Positions 34,845-43,622 of a stretch of DNA of 64,000 nt are shown here, one piece after another. The notes under the pieces are model-generated. The model saw only the letters and a program-made list of their open reading frames with translations. It was not told where the DNA came from and did not search any database. The position numbers and the translations under genes are program-made. Source of the DNA: JAVKFY01 sp040223615 (GTDB lineage: Bacteria; Pseudomonadota; Alphaproteobacteria; GCA-2731375). Numbering within the stretch: position 1 is the stretch's first letter; each line of letters begins with the position of its first letter. The stretch spans positions 62,001 through 126,000 of the forward strand of contig JAVKFY010000040.1 of the NCBI GenBank assembly GCA_040223615.1. Reading direction: 5' to 3'.

Positions 34845-37325
34845 ATGGCCGATACCGGGTCGCTCGCCACCTACCGCGAGAAGCGCCGGTTCGAGGAGAC
34901 GCCGGAGCCGGCGGGTGGTCGCGCCCGTGCGCGTGGCGGCCGTCGCTATGCGATCCAGAAACATGCGGCGACGCGGTTGCACTATGACCTGCGGCTGGAG
35001 CTCGATGGCGTACTGTTGAGCTGGGCGATCACCCGCGGACCGAGCTTCGATCCCGCCGACAAGCGGCTGGCCGTGCGCACCGAGGATCACCCGGTCGAGT
35101 ATGCCGACTTCGAGGGCCGGATACCTGACGGCAACTACGGCGCCGGCACCGTGATGCTGTGGGACACCGGTGCGTGGGTGCCGGAAGGCGACCCGCACGA
35201 AGGCCTGAAGCGCGGCAAGCTGGGCTTCGAGATCAAAGGCGAGCGACTGGTCGGGCACTGGGCACTCGTGCGCATGCGTCCGAAAAAGGGCAAGGCGGAG
35301 AAGCGCGAGAACTGGTTGCTGATCAAGGAGACGGACGCCGCCGTCGACCGCGACCTTGATATCACCGTGGCGGCGACCAGTTCGGTGGCGTCAGGGCGGA
35401 CCATGCGCCAGATCGCGGCGGCGCCGGAAGCGGTCTGGCGCGGCACCGGCAAGTCGCGAAAGCCGCGCGAGGGCGCCGCGCCGCCGAAGTTCGTCAAGCC
35501 GCAGCTCGCCACGCTGGTCGATGGCGTGCCCGACGGCGACGACTGGCTGTTCGAGGTCAAGTTCGACGGCTACCGCGCCATCGCGGCGTGCGCCGGCGAC
35601 GCGGTGACGCTGTACACACGCAACGGCAAGGACTGGACCGAGCGCTACGGCGCCATCGTGCCGGCGCTGGCGTCGCTGGGCCTGGACGGCGTGCTGCTCG
35701 ACGGTGAGGTGGTGGTCGTGGACGATGCCGGCCGGACCGACTTCGGCCGGCTGCAGAACGCGCTCGACGGCGACGGCAAGGCGCTCTCGTTCTTTGTCTT
35801 CGACCTGTTGGCCGAGGGCGGCGAGAGCCTGCGTGACCAGCCGCTCAAGCAGCGCAAGGCGAGGCTGCAGAAGCTGCTCGGCAAGTCGGGGCGCCAGGGA
35901 CCGATCTACTTCACCGACCACGTCGACGGTGCCGAAGCCGGCCGGGCGATGCTGAATCAGCTCTGCGGTCAGGGCTTCGAGGGCATCATCGCCAAGCGGG
36001 CCGACGCCAAGTACGTCTCGCGCCGGGTACGCTCGTGGCTGAAGATCAAGTGCGCGCGCGAGCAGGAATTCGTCATCGCCGGCTGGTCGCCGTCGGACAA
36101 GGACCGGCCGTTCGCCTCGATCCTGCTGGCGCAGCATGTCGACGGCGAACTGCGCTATGCCGGCCGCGTCGGCACCGGCTTCTCCGAGGCCGAGCTAGCT
36201 GACTTGGCCGAAGCCTTCGACAAGCTGGCGCGCAAGACGCCGCCGGTCGACGATGTGCCGACGACGGTGGCGCGCGACGCGCGGTGGGTGACGCCGAAGC
36301 TGGTGGCGCGGATCGGCTTGGCCGAGTTCACCGGCGAGGGCGCCGTGCGCCATGGTCGCTACCTGGGCCTGCGCGAGGACAAGCCGGCCGGCGAGGTCAC
36401 CCGGGAAAGGGCCGAACCAGTGGCGAAGGACGAGACGACGACGTTGGCGGGCGTGCGGTTGACCCATCCCGAGCGCGTGCTGTTTCCGCAACAGGGCGTC
36501 ACCAAGCTCGACCTGGCGTCATATCTGGAGGCGGCGGCGCCGCGCATGTTGCCGCATGTGGCGGACCGGCTGGTGAGCTTCGTGCGCTGTCCGGAAGGCC
36601 GCGCCAAGCAATGCTTCTTCCAGCGCCACGCCAGCCCCGGCATGCCCGAGGCGCTGCACACCCGGAAGATCAAGGGCAAGGACGGCCAGGACGAATATCT
36701 TTATCTCGACGACATCGCCGGGCTGGTCTCGGCGGCGCAGATCGGCGTGCTGGAATTCCACATCTGGGGCAGCCGGATCGATGCGGTCGACAAGCCCGAT
36801 CGACTGGTGTTCGACCTCGATCCCGACGAGCGGCTCGGCTTCACCGCCGTGAAGGACGCTGCCATGCTGGTTCGTGACACGCTGGATGCGCTCGGGCTAC
36901 GCAGCTTCCCGATGCTGACCGGTGGCAAGGGCGTTCACGTGGTGGCGCCGCTGCTGCGTCGGCACGATTGGCACGAGGTCAAGGCGTTCGCCGGGGCGTT
37001 GGCCCAGCGCATCGCCGAGGACGATTCCGACCGCTACGTCGCCACCATGAGCAAGGCCAAGCGCAAGGGCCGGCTGTTCATCGACTATTTCCGCAACGAC
37101 CGGTCGGCGACCGCGGTGGCGCCGTACTCGCCGCGCGCCCGCGAGGGCGCGCCGGTGGCCTGGCCGGTGAGTTGGCGCGCGCTGGACGGCATCGAAGCGG
37201 CGAACACGGTGTCGATCGGCGACGCGTGCGGCCGGCTGGGCGAGGCCGATCCCTGGGCCGACTATGACGGCGTGCGCCAGGGCCTGAAGGTGTCGGCGCG
37301 CCGCGCGCTCGGCCTGGAGACCTAG
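34845..37325 (+). CDS. ligD: Multifunctional ATP-dependent DNA ligase LigD
   Basis: An 826-residue enzyme in the order phosphoesterase, ligase, polymerase. Residues 1-160 are the 3'-phosphoesterase domain (HYDLRLELDG, RTEDHP). The ligase domain has the adenylated Lys239 in VKFDGYR and continues to about 520. Residues 545-826 form the primase-like polymerase starting at HPERVLFP. It repairs double-strand breaks with Ku and no template. This is the arrangement of the Pseudomonas enzyme; the Mycobacterium order is different. It follows ku directly, and zwf comes 75 bp later. Confidence 0.96.
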   Translation: MADTGSLATYREKRRFEETPEPAGGRARARGGRRYAIQKHAATRLHYDLRLELDGVLLSWAITRGPSFDPADKRLAVRTEDHPVEYADFEGRIPDGNYGAGTVMLWDTGAWVPEGDPHEGLKRGKLGFEIKGERLVGHWALVRMRPKKGKAEKRENWLLIKETDAAVDRDLDITVAATSSVASGRTMRQIAAAPEAVWRGTGKSRKPREGAAPPKFVKPQLATLVDGVPDGDDWLFEVKFDGYRAIAACAGDAVTLYTRNGKDWTERYGAIVPALASLGLDGVLLDGEVVVVDDAGRTDFGRLQNALDGDGKALSFFVFDLLAEGGESLRDQPLKQRKARLQKLLGKSGRQGPIYFTDHVDGAEAGRAMLNQLCGQGFEGIIAKRADAKYVSRRVRSWLKIKCAREQEFVIAGWSPSDKDRPFASILLAQHVDGELRYAGRVGTGFSEAELADLAEAFDKLARKTPPVDDVPTTVARDARWVTPKLVARIGLAEFTGEGAVRHGRYLGLREDKPAGEVTRERAEPVAKDETTTLAGVRLTHPERVLFPQQGVTKLDLASYLEAAAPRMLPHVADRLVSFVRCPEGRAKQCFFQRHASPGMPEALHTRKIKGKDGQDEYLYLDDIAGLVSAAQIGVLEFHIWGSRIDAVDKPDRLVFDLDPDERLGFTAVKDAAMLVRDTLDALGLRSFPMLTGGKGVHVVAPLLRRHDWHEVKAFAGALAQRIAEDDSDRYVATMSKAKRKGRLFIDYFRNDRSATAVAPYSPRAREGAPVAWPVSWRALDGIEAANTVSIGDACGRLGEADPWADYDGVRQGLKVSARRALGLET

Positions 37326-37400
37326 CCAGCTTCGCGATGGTCGCAGGGTCGGGTATGGTTGCGTTCGCGTGCAATCGATCCGACCTTGGGAAACCGCGAT

Positions 37401-38882
37401 ATGAGCGAGGAGCCCGCGCCGGCCCGGCCTTTCGACCTGGTGGTGTTTGGCGGCACCGGCGACCTGACGCAGCGCAAGCTGCTGCCGGCGCTGTACCACC
37501 ATGAACGCGATGGGCAGCTTCGCGAGGGCAGCCGGATCTTCGCGATCTCGCGCCAGGACCTCGGCGACGACGACTATCGCGATCAGGCCGACGGCTGGGT
37601 GCGCCGGCACCTGCCGGCCGCCGACATCGACGGCGAGGTGCTGGGCCGGTTCCGGGAACGGCTGCACCATCTGCAGGTCGACGCGACGGAACCCGGCGAC
37701 TGGGCCTCGCTGGCGGCGGCGCTGACCGACCAGCCGGAACGGGTGCGGGTGTTCTACCTGGCGACGTCACCGGACCTGTTCGGACCGATCTGCCAGCATC
37801 TGGCCGAGCAGCAGCTGAACGGACCGGCCTCGCGGGTGGTGCTGGAAAAGCCGATCGGGTTCGACCTGGCCTCGGCGAAGGCGATCAACGACAAGGTCGG
37901 CGCGGTGTTCGAAGAGCGTCAGATCTTCCGCATCGACCACTATCTCGGCAAGGAGACGGTGCAGAACCTGATGGTGCTGCGCTTCGCCAACGCGCTGTTC
38001 GAACCGCTGTGGAACGCGGCGGCCATCGACCACGTGCAGATCACCGTGGCGGAAACCATCGGCGTGGAGGGGCGTGGCGCCTACTACGACCGTTCCGGCG
38101 CGCTGCGCGACATGGTGCAGAACCATATGCTGCAGCTCCTGTGCCTGCTGGCGATGGAGCCGCCGGTGCGGTTCCAGGAAGACGGCGTGCGCAACGAGAA
38201 GCTGAAGGTGCTGCGTGCGCTGAAGCCCCTGGAAGGCGACGCGGTGGCGAAGAACACCGCGCGCGGCCAGTATCGCGCCGGCATCGGCGATGGCGCGCAG
38301 GTCAAGGGCTACCTCGACGAAGAGGACATCCCGGCCGACACCCGCACCGAGACTTTCGTGGCGCTGAAGCTGGAGATCGAGAACTGGCGCTGGGCCGGGG
38401 TGCCGTTCTACCTGCGCACCGGCAAGCGGTTGCCGCAGCGGGCCTCGGAGATCGTGATCCAGTTCCGCTCGATCCCGCACTCGATCTTCCACGCCGATGC
38501 CGGACGGATCCCGCCGAACCGCCTGGTGGTGCGGCTGCAGCCGGACGAGGGCATCACGCTGCAGATGGTGTCCAAGGCGCCGGGCGCCGGGCGCCTGCGG
38601 GTGCGGCCGACGGCGCTGGAGCTGAGCTTCGCGGAGCAGTTCAAGGTGCGCTCGCCGGACGCCTACGAGCGGTTGCTGCTCGACGTCATGCACGGCGATC
38701 CGACGCTGTTCATGCGCCGTGACGAGGTCGAGGCGGCGTGGTCGTGGGTCGAGTCGGTGCTGGCGGCCTGGGCCGGGTCGGACGACGCTATGAAAACCTA
38801 CACCGCCGGCACCTGGGGCCCGTCGACCGCCATCGGCCTGATCGAGCGCGACGGTCGCACCTGGCACGAGGATACCGGCTGA
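37401..38882 (+). CDS. zwf: Glucose-6-phosphate 1-dehydrogenase
   Basis: Zwf oxidises glucose-6-phosphate to 6-phosphogluconolactone, making NADPH for the pentose phosphate or Entner-Doudoroff route. The 493-residue protein has the coenzyme motif VFGGTGDL near residue 10, the substrate motif RIDHYLGKE (His180), and the RNEKLKVL and LRTGKRL segments. The start at 37401 begins MSEEPAP; no strong Shine-Dalgarno is visible. The other usual partners, pgl and edd, are not in the window, so this is a lone copy. A palindromic repeat follows. Confidence 0.96.
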   Translation: MSEEPAPARPFDLVVFGGTGDLTQRKLLPALYHHERDGQLREGSRIFAISRQDLGDDDYRDQADGWVRRHLPAADIDGEVLGRFRERLHHLQVDATEPGDWASLAAALTDQPERVRVFYLATSPDLFGPICQHLAEQQLNGPASRVVLEKPIGFDLASAKAINDKVGAVFEERQIFRIDHYLGKETVQNLMVLRFANALFEPLWNAAAIDHVQITVAETIGVEGRGAYYDRSGALRDMVQNHMLQLLCLLAMEPPVRFQEDGVRNEKLKVLRALKPLEGDAVAKNTARGQYRAGIGDGAQVKGYLDEEDIPADTRTETFVALKLEIENWRWAGVPFYLRTGKRLPQRASEIVIQFRSIPHSIFHADAGRIPPNRLVVRLQPDEGITLQMVSKAPGAGRLRVRPTALELSFAEQFKVRSPDAYERLLLDVMHGDPTLFMRRDEVEAAWSWVESVLAAWAGSDDAMKTYTAGTWGPSTAIGLIERDGRTWHEDTG

Positions 38883-38918
38883 CGCGAGATGGCCTGCCTC
38901 GACACCACCTCACCCTGC

Positions 38919-38947
38919 CCCTCTCCGCCCGTGGGGGGCGGAGAGGG
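38919..38947. repeat. Palindromic repeat/terminator between zwf and the EF-hand gene
   Basis: A perfect 12-bp stem (CCCTCTCCGCCC with GGGCGGAGAGGG) around a 5-base loop. It is flanked by CTCACCCTG and TTGGAGTGAG, which extend the symmetry. The same kind of element recurs between genes in many alphaproteobacteria. It lies between convergent genes and probably ends both transcripts. Confidence 0.65.
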
Positions 38948-38987
38948 TTGGAGTGAGTTGGGAGGATGCCAGCACCGGCATCCGCGA

Positions 38988-39470
38988 TTAGTCGCGCTTG
39001 CCGTGGTGCTTGCGATCGCCGTCGTGGTGGCGATTCTTGCGCATGTCGTCGCGGCTCAACTCGCCGTCGTCGTTGCGGTCCATGCGGGTGACCATGCGCT
39101 TGGTCGGCTCCAGGTACTCCGCCTCGGTGACCTGAGCGTCGCCGTTCTCGTCGAGCCGCTGGAACGCGTCGACCATGCGCTTGCGGGTGAAGTCGAGCCA
39201 CACCGCCTCGAACTCGGCCAAGTTCAGCTTGCCGTCCTTGTCGGTGTCGAACTTGGCCAGGCGGTCCTTGCGAGCCTGGTCGATCTCGGCCTGGGTCAGT
39301 TTGCCGTCTTGGTTGGTGTCGAGCATCTTCATCATCGCGAAGCCGCCGCGATGCATGCCGCCGTCGCGCGGGCCGTGGCGACCGCCGTCGGCATAGGCCG
39401 CGACGCCGGTGGCGAGCAGGCCGGTCAATGCGATGCCGGCGGTGAGGGCGAGAGTGGTCTTGGAAAGCAT
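38988..39470 (-). CDS. Secreted four-EF-hand calcium-binding protein
   Basis: A 160-residue protein with a signal peptide (MLSKTTLALTAG, cut after about residue 26, near AYA). It has four EF-hand loops of the DxNxDG type: DTNQDGKLTQAE, DTDKDGKLNLAE, DENGDAQVTEAE and DRNDDGELSRDD, all with good Ca ligands at positions 1, 3, 5 and 12 except the third, where the Gly6 of the loop is replaced by Ala. The His/Lys/Arg-rich tail and a Met/His-rich N-terminal part may bind other metals. AGGAG lies upstream. It is divergent from a two-component system. Confidence 0.85.
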   Translation of the reverse strand: MLSKTTLALTAGIALTGLLATGVAAYADGGRHGPRDGGMHRGGFAMMKMLDTNQDGKLTQAEIDQARKDRLAKFDTDKDGKLNLAEFEAVWLDFTRKRMVDAFQRLDENGDAQVTEAEYLEPTKRMVTRMDRNDDGELSRDDMRKNRHHDGDRKHHGKRD

Positions 39471-39532
39471 GTCGGTGCTCCTGGGTTGCGTTCTGTCGAT
39501 GTCCCTGGATATGGCAGGGAGCACGCCCGAAT

Positions 39533-39545
39533 GTGTCCCTGACAC
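39533..39545. promoter_or_regulatory. Small palindrome in the divergent EF-hand/regulator gap
   Basis: GTGTC-CCT-GACAC, a perfect 5-bp inverted repeat 63 bp from the EF-hand start. It could be an operator half of the same regulatory region as the larger repeat. Confidence 0.3.
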
Positions 39546-39554
39546 GCACGAAAC

Positions 39555-39600
39555 TGTCGCAAGCCGTCGCCGGCGCTGCCGGTTGACACACTTTGCGACA
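39555..39600. promoter_or_regulatory. Inverted repeat before the response regulator gene
   Basis: TGTCGCAA (39555-39562) and TTGCGACA (39593-39600) are perfect 8-bp inverted copies, 30 bp apart. They flank TTGACA (39583-39588), a possible -35 element. The position in the divergent gap suits autoregulation by the adjacent response regulator. Confidence 0.45.
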
Positions 39601-39643
39601 ATTTTCCCGGACGAAGCGCCCGCCGCGACGCCATAGTGAGGTC

Positions 39644-40360
39644 ATGGAGAGCCCGCACATCCTGGTCGTCGACGACCACCGCGATATCCGCGAGACGCTG
39701 GCCAAGTACCTGGCGAAGAACGGCTATCGCGTGACCGCCGCGGCCGACGCCAGGGCCGCGCGCGAGACCATGCGGGCCGCCGCCGTCGATCTGGTGGTGC
39801 TCGACGTGATGATGCCGGGCGAGGACGGACTGAGCCTGACCCGCCATCTGCGCGAGAGCCACGAGGTGCCGGTGATCCTGCTGACCGCGATGGCCGACGA
39901 GACCGACCGGGTGATCGGGCTGGAACTCGGCGCCGACGACTACGTGACCAAGCCGTTCAATCCGCGCGAGCTGCTGGCCCGGATCAAGGCGGTCTTGCGC
40001 CGGGTCCAGGCCTTGCCGCCGCGCTCGAAGCCGGCGGTGGCCGAGGTGTTGGCGTTTGCCGGCTGGCGGCTGCTGCCGGCGCGGCGCGAGCTGGTCGGCG
40101 CCGATGGCGTCGCGGTGCCGCTGTCGACCGCCGAGTTCGACCTGCTGCGCGCCTTCCTCGATCACCCGCGAATGGTGCTGAGCCGCGAGCAGCTCCTCGA
40201 CCTGACACGCGGGCGCGAGGCGGCGGTGTTCGACCGCTCCATCGACAACCAGGTCAGCCGCCTGCGCCGCAAGATCGAGGCCGACCCGAAGCACCCCGAA
40301 CTGATCAAGACCGTGTGGGGCGGTGGCTACAGCTTCACGCCCGAGGTCGAGCGCCGATGA
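39644..40360 (+). CDS. OmpR/PhoB-family response regulator
   Basis: A 238-residue transcription factor. The receiver domain (1-120) has the acid pocket (DD near 10), phosphoacceptor Asp54 in LDVMMPG and switch Lys103 in TKPF. The C-terminal winged helix (about 135-236) includes LSREQLLDLTRGRE and the recognition part SRLRRKIE. The start at 39644 begins MESPHIL; earlier in-frame codons are not family-like. Its TGA overlaps the kinase start. Likely targets are the divergent EF-hand gene and itself. Confidence 0.95.
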   Translation: MESPHILVVDDHRDIRETLAKYLAKNGYRVTAAADARAARETMRAAAVDLVVLDVMMPGEDGLSLTRHLRESHEVPVILLTAMADETDRVIGLELGADDYVTKPFNPRELLARIKAVLRRVQALPPRSKPAVAEVLAFAGWRLLPARRELVGADGVAVPLSTAEFDLLRAFLDHPRMVLSREQLLDLTRGREAAVFDRSIDNQVSRLRRKIEADPKHPELIKTVWGGGYSFTPEVERR

Positions 40361-41742
40361 AGAAGTTGGGGCTCGGCAGCCTGGCCGGGCAACTGGTCGC
40401 GGTGATGGTGCTGGCGCTGCTGGCGGCGCAGCTCGCCAGCCTGGTGCTGTTCGCCGACGACCGGCGCGGCATGTTCCGGGCGCTGCGCCAGGAGAACGTG
40501 ATCGAGCGCACCGCGTCGGTTGCCCGCGCGCTCAGCGCGGTGCCGCCGGCGTTGCGCGACACCGTGCTGGATGCGGCCAGCAGCCGGCGCCTGCGCTTCA
40601 CGCTCGCCGACCATGACCGCAGCCGCGATGTCGAGGGCGTGCGCGGCTCGAGCCGGTTGCGCGACCTGCTGCTGGCCGAGTTGTACGACCTCGGCGTGCG
40701 GCAGGCGCGCGTCGGGTTCCGCTTCGAGGAGGAAAGCTGGTGGCGGCAATGGACGCGTATGTTCGAGCCGGCGCCCCGGCATCGGCCGCGTCGTGATGGA
40801 TCGGCGACGGGCCGGCCGCAGATTCTCGCGGCGGTACAACTCGCGCCGGACACCTGGCTCAATGCCCGCATCGCCGTGCCGCCGCCGCCGCCGGCGTGGC
40901 GCCAGCCGGTGGTGCTGACGACCTCGGTGATCGCGGCGACCGTCGCGGTCATCGTCGTGCTGCTGGTGCGTCGGATGACACGGCCGTTGGCCGCTCTGGC
41001 CGGCGCGGCCGATGCGGTGGGGCGCGGCGAGAGTCCGCCGCCGTTGCCGGAGACCGGACCGGGCGACATCCGGCAGGTGTCGGTCGCCTTCAACCGCATG
41101 GCCGAGCGGCTGCGCCGGTTTCTGTCGAGCCGCACCGCGATGCTGGCCGCGATCAGCCACGACCTGCGCACGCCGATTACCTCGCTGCGGCTGCGGGCGG
41201 AGTTCGTCGACGATGAGGAGAACCGGACCCGGATGCTGGAAACCCTGGACGAGATGCAGCGCATCACCGAGGCGGCGCTCGACTTCGCGCGCGAGGACGC
41301 GGCGGAGGAAAGCCGCGCCGTCGACCTCGCCGCGCTGTTGCAGAGCCTAACCGACGACCTCGCCGGGCTCGGCTGGGACGTGGTCTGCACGGTGCCGGAG
41401 CGGGTGCCGGTGACCTGCCGTCCGACCGGCTTGCGCCGCGCCTTGCGCAACGTCATCGCCAACGCGGTGAACTATGGCGAGCGGGCGCGCGTCACGCTGG
41501 ACCGTGACGGCGATGATTGGGTGATCACGGTCGACGATGACGGACCGGGCATTCCCGGCGCCGACCTGGAGCGCGTGTTCGAGCCGTTCGTACGGCTGGA
41601 AGAGTCGCGCAGCCGCGATACCGGTGGTGTCGGGCTGGGCCTGTCGATCGCCCGCACCGTCGCGCGCGCGCATGGCGGCGACGTCAAGCTGGCGAACCGC
41701 GACGACGGCGGCTTGCGCGTGACGCTCAGGTTGCCGGCATGA
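40357..41742 (+). CDS. Sensor histidine kinase
   Basis: A 461-residue inner-membrane kinase paired with the upstream regulator. TM1 is near residues 12-32 and TM2 near 188-207; the 155-residue loop between them is periplasmic and rich in Arg/Trp. A HAMP segment follows, then HisKA with His268 in ISHDLRTP, and a HATPase domain with N box (NVIANAVNYGE), DDDGPGIP and GVGLGLSI. The signal is unknown. It resembles the EnvZ/RstB group in layout. The stop overlaps the ChaN-like gene by 4 bp. Confidence 0.94.
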   Translation: MKKLGLGSLAGQLVAVMVLALLAAQLASLVLFADDRRGMFRALRQENVIERTASVARALSAVPPALRDTVLDAASSRRLRFTLADHDRSRDVEGVRGSSRLRDLLLAELYDLGVRQARVGFRFEEESWWRQWTRMFEPAPRHRPRRDGSATGRPQILAAVQLAPDTWLNARIAVPPPPPAWRQPVVLTTSVIAATVAVIVVLLVRRMTRPLAALAGAADAVGRGESPPPLPETGPGDIRQVSVAFNRMAERLRRFLSSRTAMLAAISHDLRTPITSLRLRAEFVDDEENRTRMLETLDEMQRITEAALDFAREDAAEESRAVDLAALLQSLTDDLAGLGWDVVCTVPERVPVTCRPTGLRRALRNVIANAVNYGERARVTLDRDGDDWVITVDDDGPGIPGADLERVFEPFVRLEESRSRDTGGVGLGLSIARTVARAHGGDVKLANRDDGGLRVTLRLPA

Positions 41743-42728
41743 TCCGCCTGCTCGTCGTTCTGTTGTTGTGGCCGGCGCTGGCGTCGGCGGCGCCGCTGGC
41801 CGAGTGGCGCAGCGAACTGTCGCGCGACCACCCGCTCGTGGGCCGCATCTGGTCCGGCGCCGAGAATGACTTCGTGTCGCCCGAGGCGTTGCGGGCGAAG
41901 CTCGTGGCGGCGCGCTTCGTGCTGCTAGGTGAGAAGCACGACAATGCCGACCATCACCGGCTGCAGGCCTGGGCACTCGCCGAACTGATCGAGGCCGGGC
42001 GGCGGCCGGCGGTGGTGTGGGAGATGTTCGCCGCCGACCAGGCGGCTGCGCTCGACGCCTATCTCGCGACGTTGGACGCGACGGCGGCAGGGCTGGGGCC
42101 GGCGGTGGGCTGGGAAGACTCCGGCTGGCCGGACTGGGCGCTCTATCGGCCGATCGCGGAGACCGCGCTTGCGGTGCCGTTGCCGCTGGTCGCCGGCAAC
42201 CTGAGCAACGCCGACAAGCGGCTGGTGCTGGAGGGCGGGCTCGACGCGCTGCCGGCGGACCGGCGCGACGCGCTGGCGTTGCAGGCGTGGGACGCGGGCC
42301 TGCGCGCGTCGCTGGTCGACGACCTCTACGAGTCGCATTGCAAGCTGATGGAACGGGACCTGATGGACCCGCTGGTGGCGGTGCAGCGGCTGCGCGACGC
42401 GATGCTGGCCGAGGCGATGCTGGCGGGCGGGCGCGACGACGGCGCGGTGCTGATCGCCGGTGCCGGCCATGCCCGTCGCGACCGAGGCGTGCCGTGGTAC
42501 CTGGCGGCGCGTGGCGCTGGTCCGGCGGTGGTGGTGTTGTTCCGCGAGGTTCATGACGATGCGATGGATCCGGCCGACTATGTCGGTGCCGGTGCGGCGG
42601 ACTTCATCTGGTTCACGCCCCGGCTCGACGACCGCGACCACTGCGCTGAGCTCGCCAAGCGCTTCGGCAAGCACCACCGAGCCACGCCGCCAGCCGGCCA
42701 TCGACGGCGGCCAGGCCCAGGGCGATGA
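41739..42728 (+). CDS. ChaN/EreA-like haem-binding superfamily protein
   Basis: A 329-residue secreted protein: signal peptide about 1-18 (ends ASA), then a domain with the LLGEKHDNADHH motif (residues 66-77) and GAGHARRDRGVP near 243, typical of ChaN-like proteins of the Tiki/haem-uptake superfamily. ChaN in Campylobacter binds haem. The first Cys that would lipidate it is absent, so it is probably periplasmic. It is coupled to the kinase gene. Its last 116 bp overlap the 3' end of the convergent EamA gene. Confidence 0.8.
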   Translation: MIRLLVVLLLWPALASAAPLAEWRSELSRDHPLVGRIWSGAENDFVSPEALRAKLVAARFVLLGEKHDNADHHRLQAWALAELIEAGRRPAVVWEMFAADQAAALDAYLATLDATAAGLGPAVGWEDSGWPDWALYRPIAETALAVPLPLVAGNLSNADKRLVLEGGLDALPADRRDALALQAWDAGLRASLVDDLYESHCKLMERDLMDPLVAVQRLRDAMLAEAMLAGGRDDGAVLIAGAGHARRDRGVPWYLAARGAGPAVVVLFREVHDDAMDPADYVGAGAADFIWFTPRLDDRDHCAELAKRFGKHHRATPPAGHRRRPGPGR

Positions 42729-43554
42729 ACGCCATGCCGGCAAACGCCGTCGGCTCCAGCCGCTCGCCGAGCACGCCGGCGCCGAGCAGGATCGCGCTGA
42801 CCGGGATCAGGAAGGTGACCAGCAGCAGGTTGGTGGCGCCGGCGGCGCGCAGGATGGCGAAGTAGAGCCCGTAGGCCAGCGCCGTGCACGGCAGCGCCAG
42901 GCCGACCACGCCGGCCAGCGACACCGCGTCGAAATTGCGCCAGGCGTTGGGTTCAAGCAACGCGACGGCCGGTACGAGCAGGACGGTGGCGCCGATCAGC
43001 ATGCCGGCGGCGGCGGTCAGCGGCGGCAGCCGGCGCAGCCGCCGGCCGTGGATGCCGGCCAGCGCGTAGCTCACGGCGGCGGCCAGCACCGCCAGTTGTC
43101 CGGCCAGGTCCTGGCCGATGTCGCTCAAGGCGGCCGGGCCGATCAGCACCGCGACGCCGGCCAGGCCGAAGACGACGCCGGCGACCTTGCCCCGGGTCAG
43201 TTTCTCGTCGGCGGTGAGCCAGTGCGCAAGCAGCACCGTGGCGAGCGGCGTGGTGGCGTTCAGGATCGAGGCCAGGCCGCTGTCGATCCGCGACTGGCCC
43301 CAGACGATCAGCCCGAACGGCGTGACGTTGTTCAGCAGTCCCATGACCAGCAAGAGGCCCCACGTAGCAGCGTCGGTCGGCAACCGCTCGCCGCGGCCGT
43401 AGACGATGGCGGTCAGCACGATCGCCGCCAGCCCGACCCGGCCCAGCACAACGGTAAGCGGCGGTAGCGTGGTCAGGGCGAGCTCGTTGCAGAAGAACGA
43501 GCCGCCCCACACGAGGGCAAGCGCCACCAGCATCAACCACTCTCGCACGCCCAT
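42613..43554 (-). CDS. EamA/DMT family permease
   Basis: A 313-residue drug/metabolite exporter of about ten helices in two EamA repeats (roughly 5-135 and 145-285). The N-terminus WLMLVALALVWGGSFF and the second-repeat PCTALAYGLYFAILR are typical. GGATGAGG lies upstream of the start. The C-terminal tail after about 290 is basic and hydrophilic and is encoded opposite the ChaN-like gene. Substrate unknown; it is divergent from the GST-like gene. Confidence 0.87.
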   Translation of the reverse strand: MGVREWLMLVALALVWGGSFFCNELALTTLPPLTVVLGRVGLAAIVLTAIVYGRGERLPTDAATWGLLLVMGLLNNVTPFGLIVWGQSRIDSGLASILNATTPLATVLLAHWLTADEKLTRGKVAGVVFGLAGVAVLIGPAALSDIGQDLAGQLAVLAAAVSYALAGIHGRRLRRLPPLTAAAGMLIGATVLLVPAVALLEPNAWRNFDAVSLAGVVGLALPCTALAYGLYFAILRAAGATNLLLVTFLIPVSAILLGAGVLGERLEPTAFAGMAFIALGLAAVDGRLAAWLGGACRSAWRAQRSGRGRRAGA

Positions 43555-43622
43555 CGCCTCATCCTGCCGGGTTGCCGTTGTCGCGAGCGAGACTGGCGGT
43601 GGCGGCTGAATGCAGCTATCCG

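Noticed and set aside
32330..34870. 846-codon reading of the glpD frame as a fusion protein
   Set aside because: The upstream 346 codons are antisense to ku and look non-coding; GlpD begins at its Rossmann motif.
33917..37325. Ku-LigD as a novel repair system
   Set aside because: Both proteins have standard domain order and motifs; this is the known bacterial end-joining pair.
37401..38882. Earlier zwf start at 37359
   Set aside because: It would add 14 residues with no resemblance to the family, from a GTG-like codon without a ribosome site.
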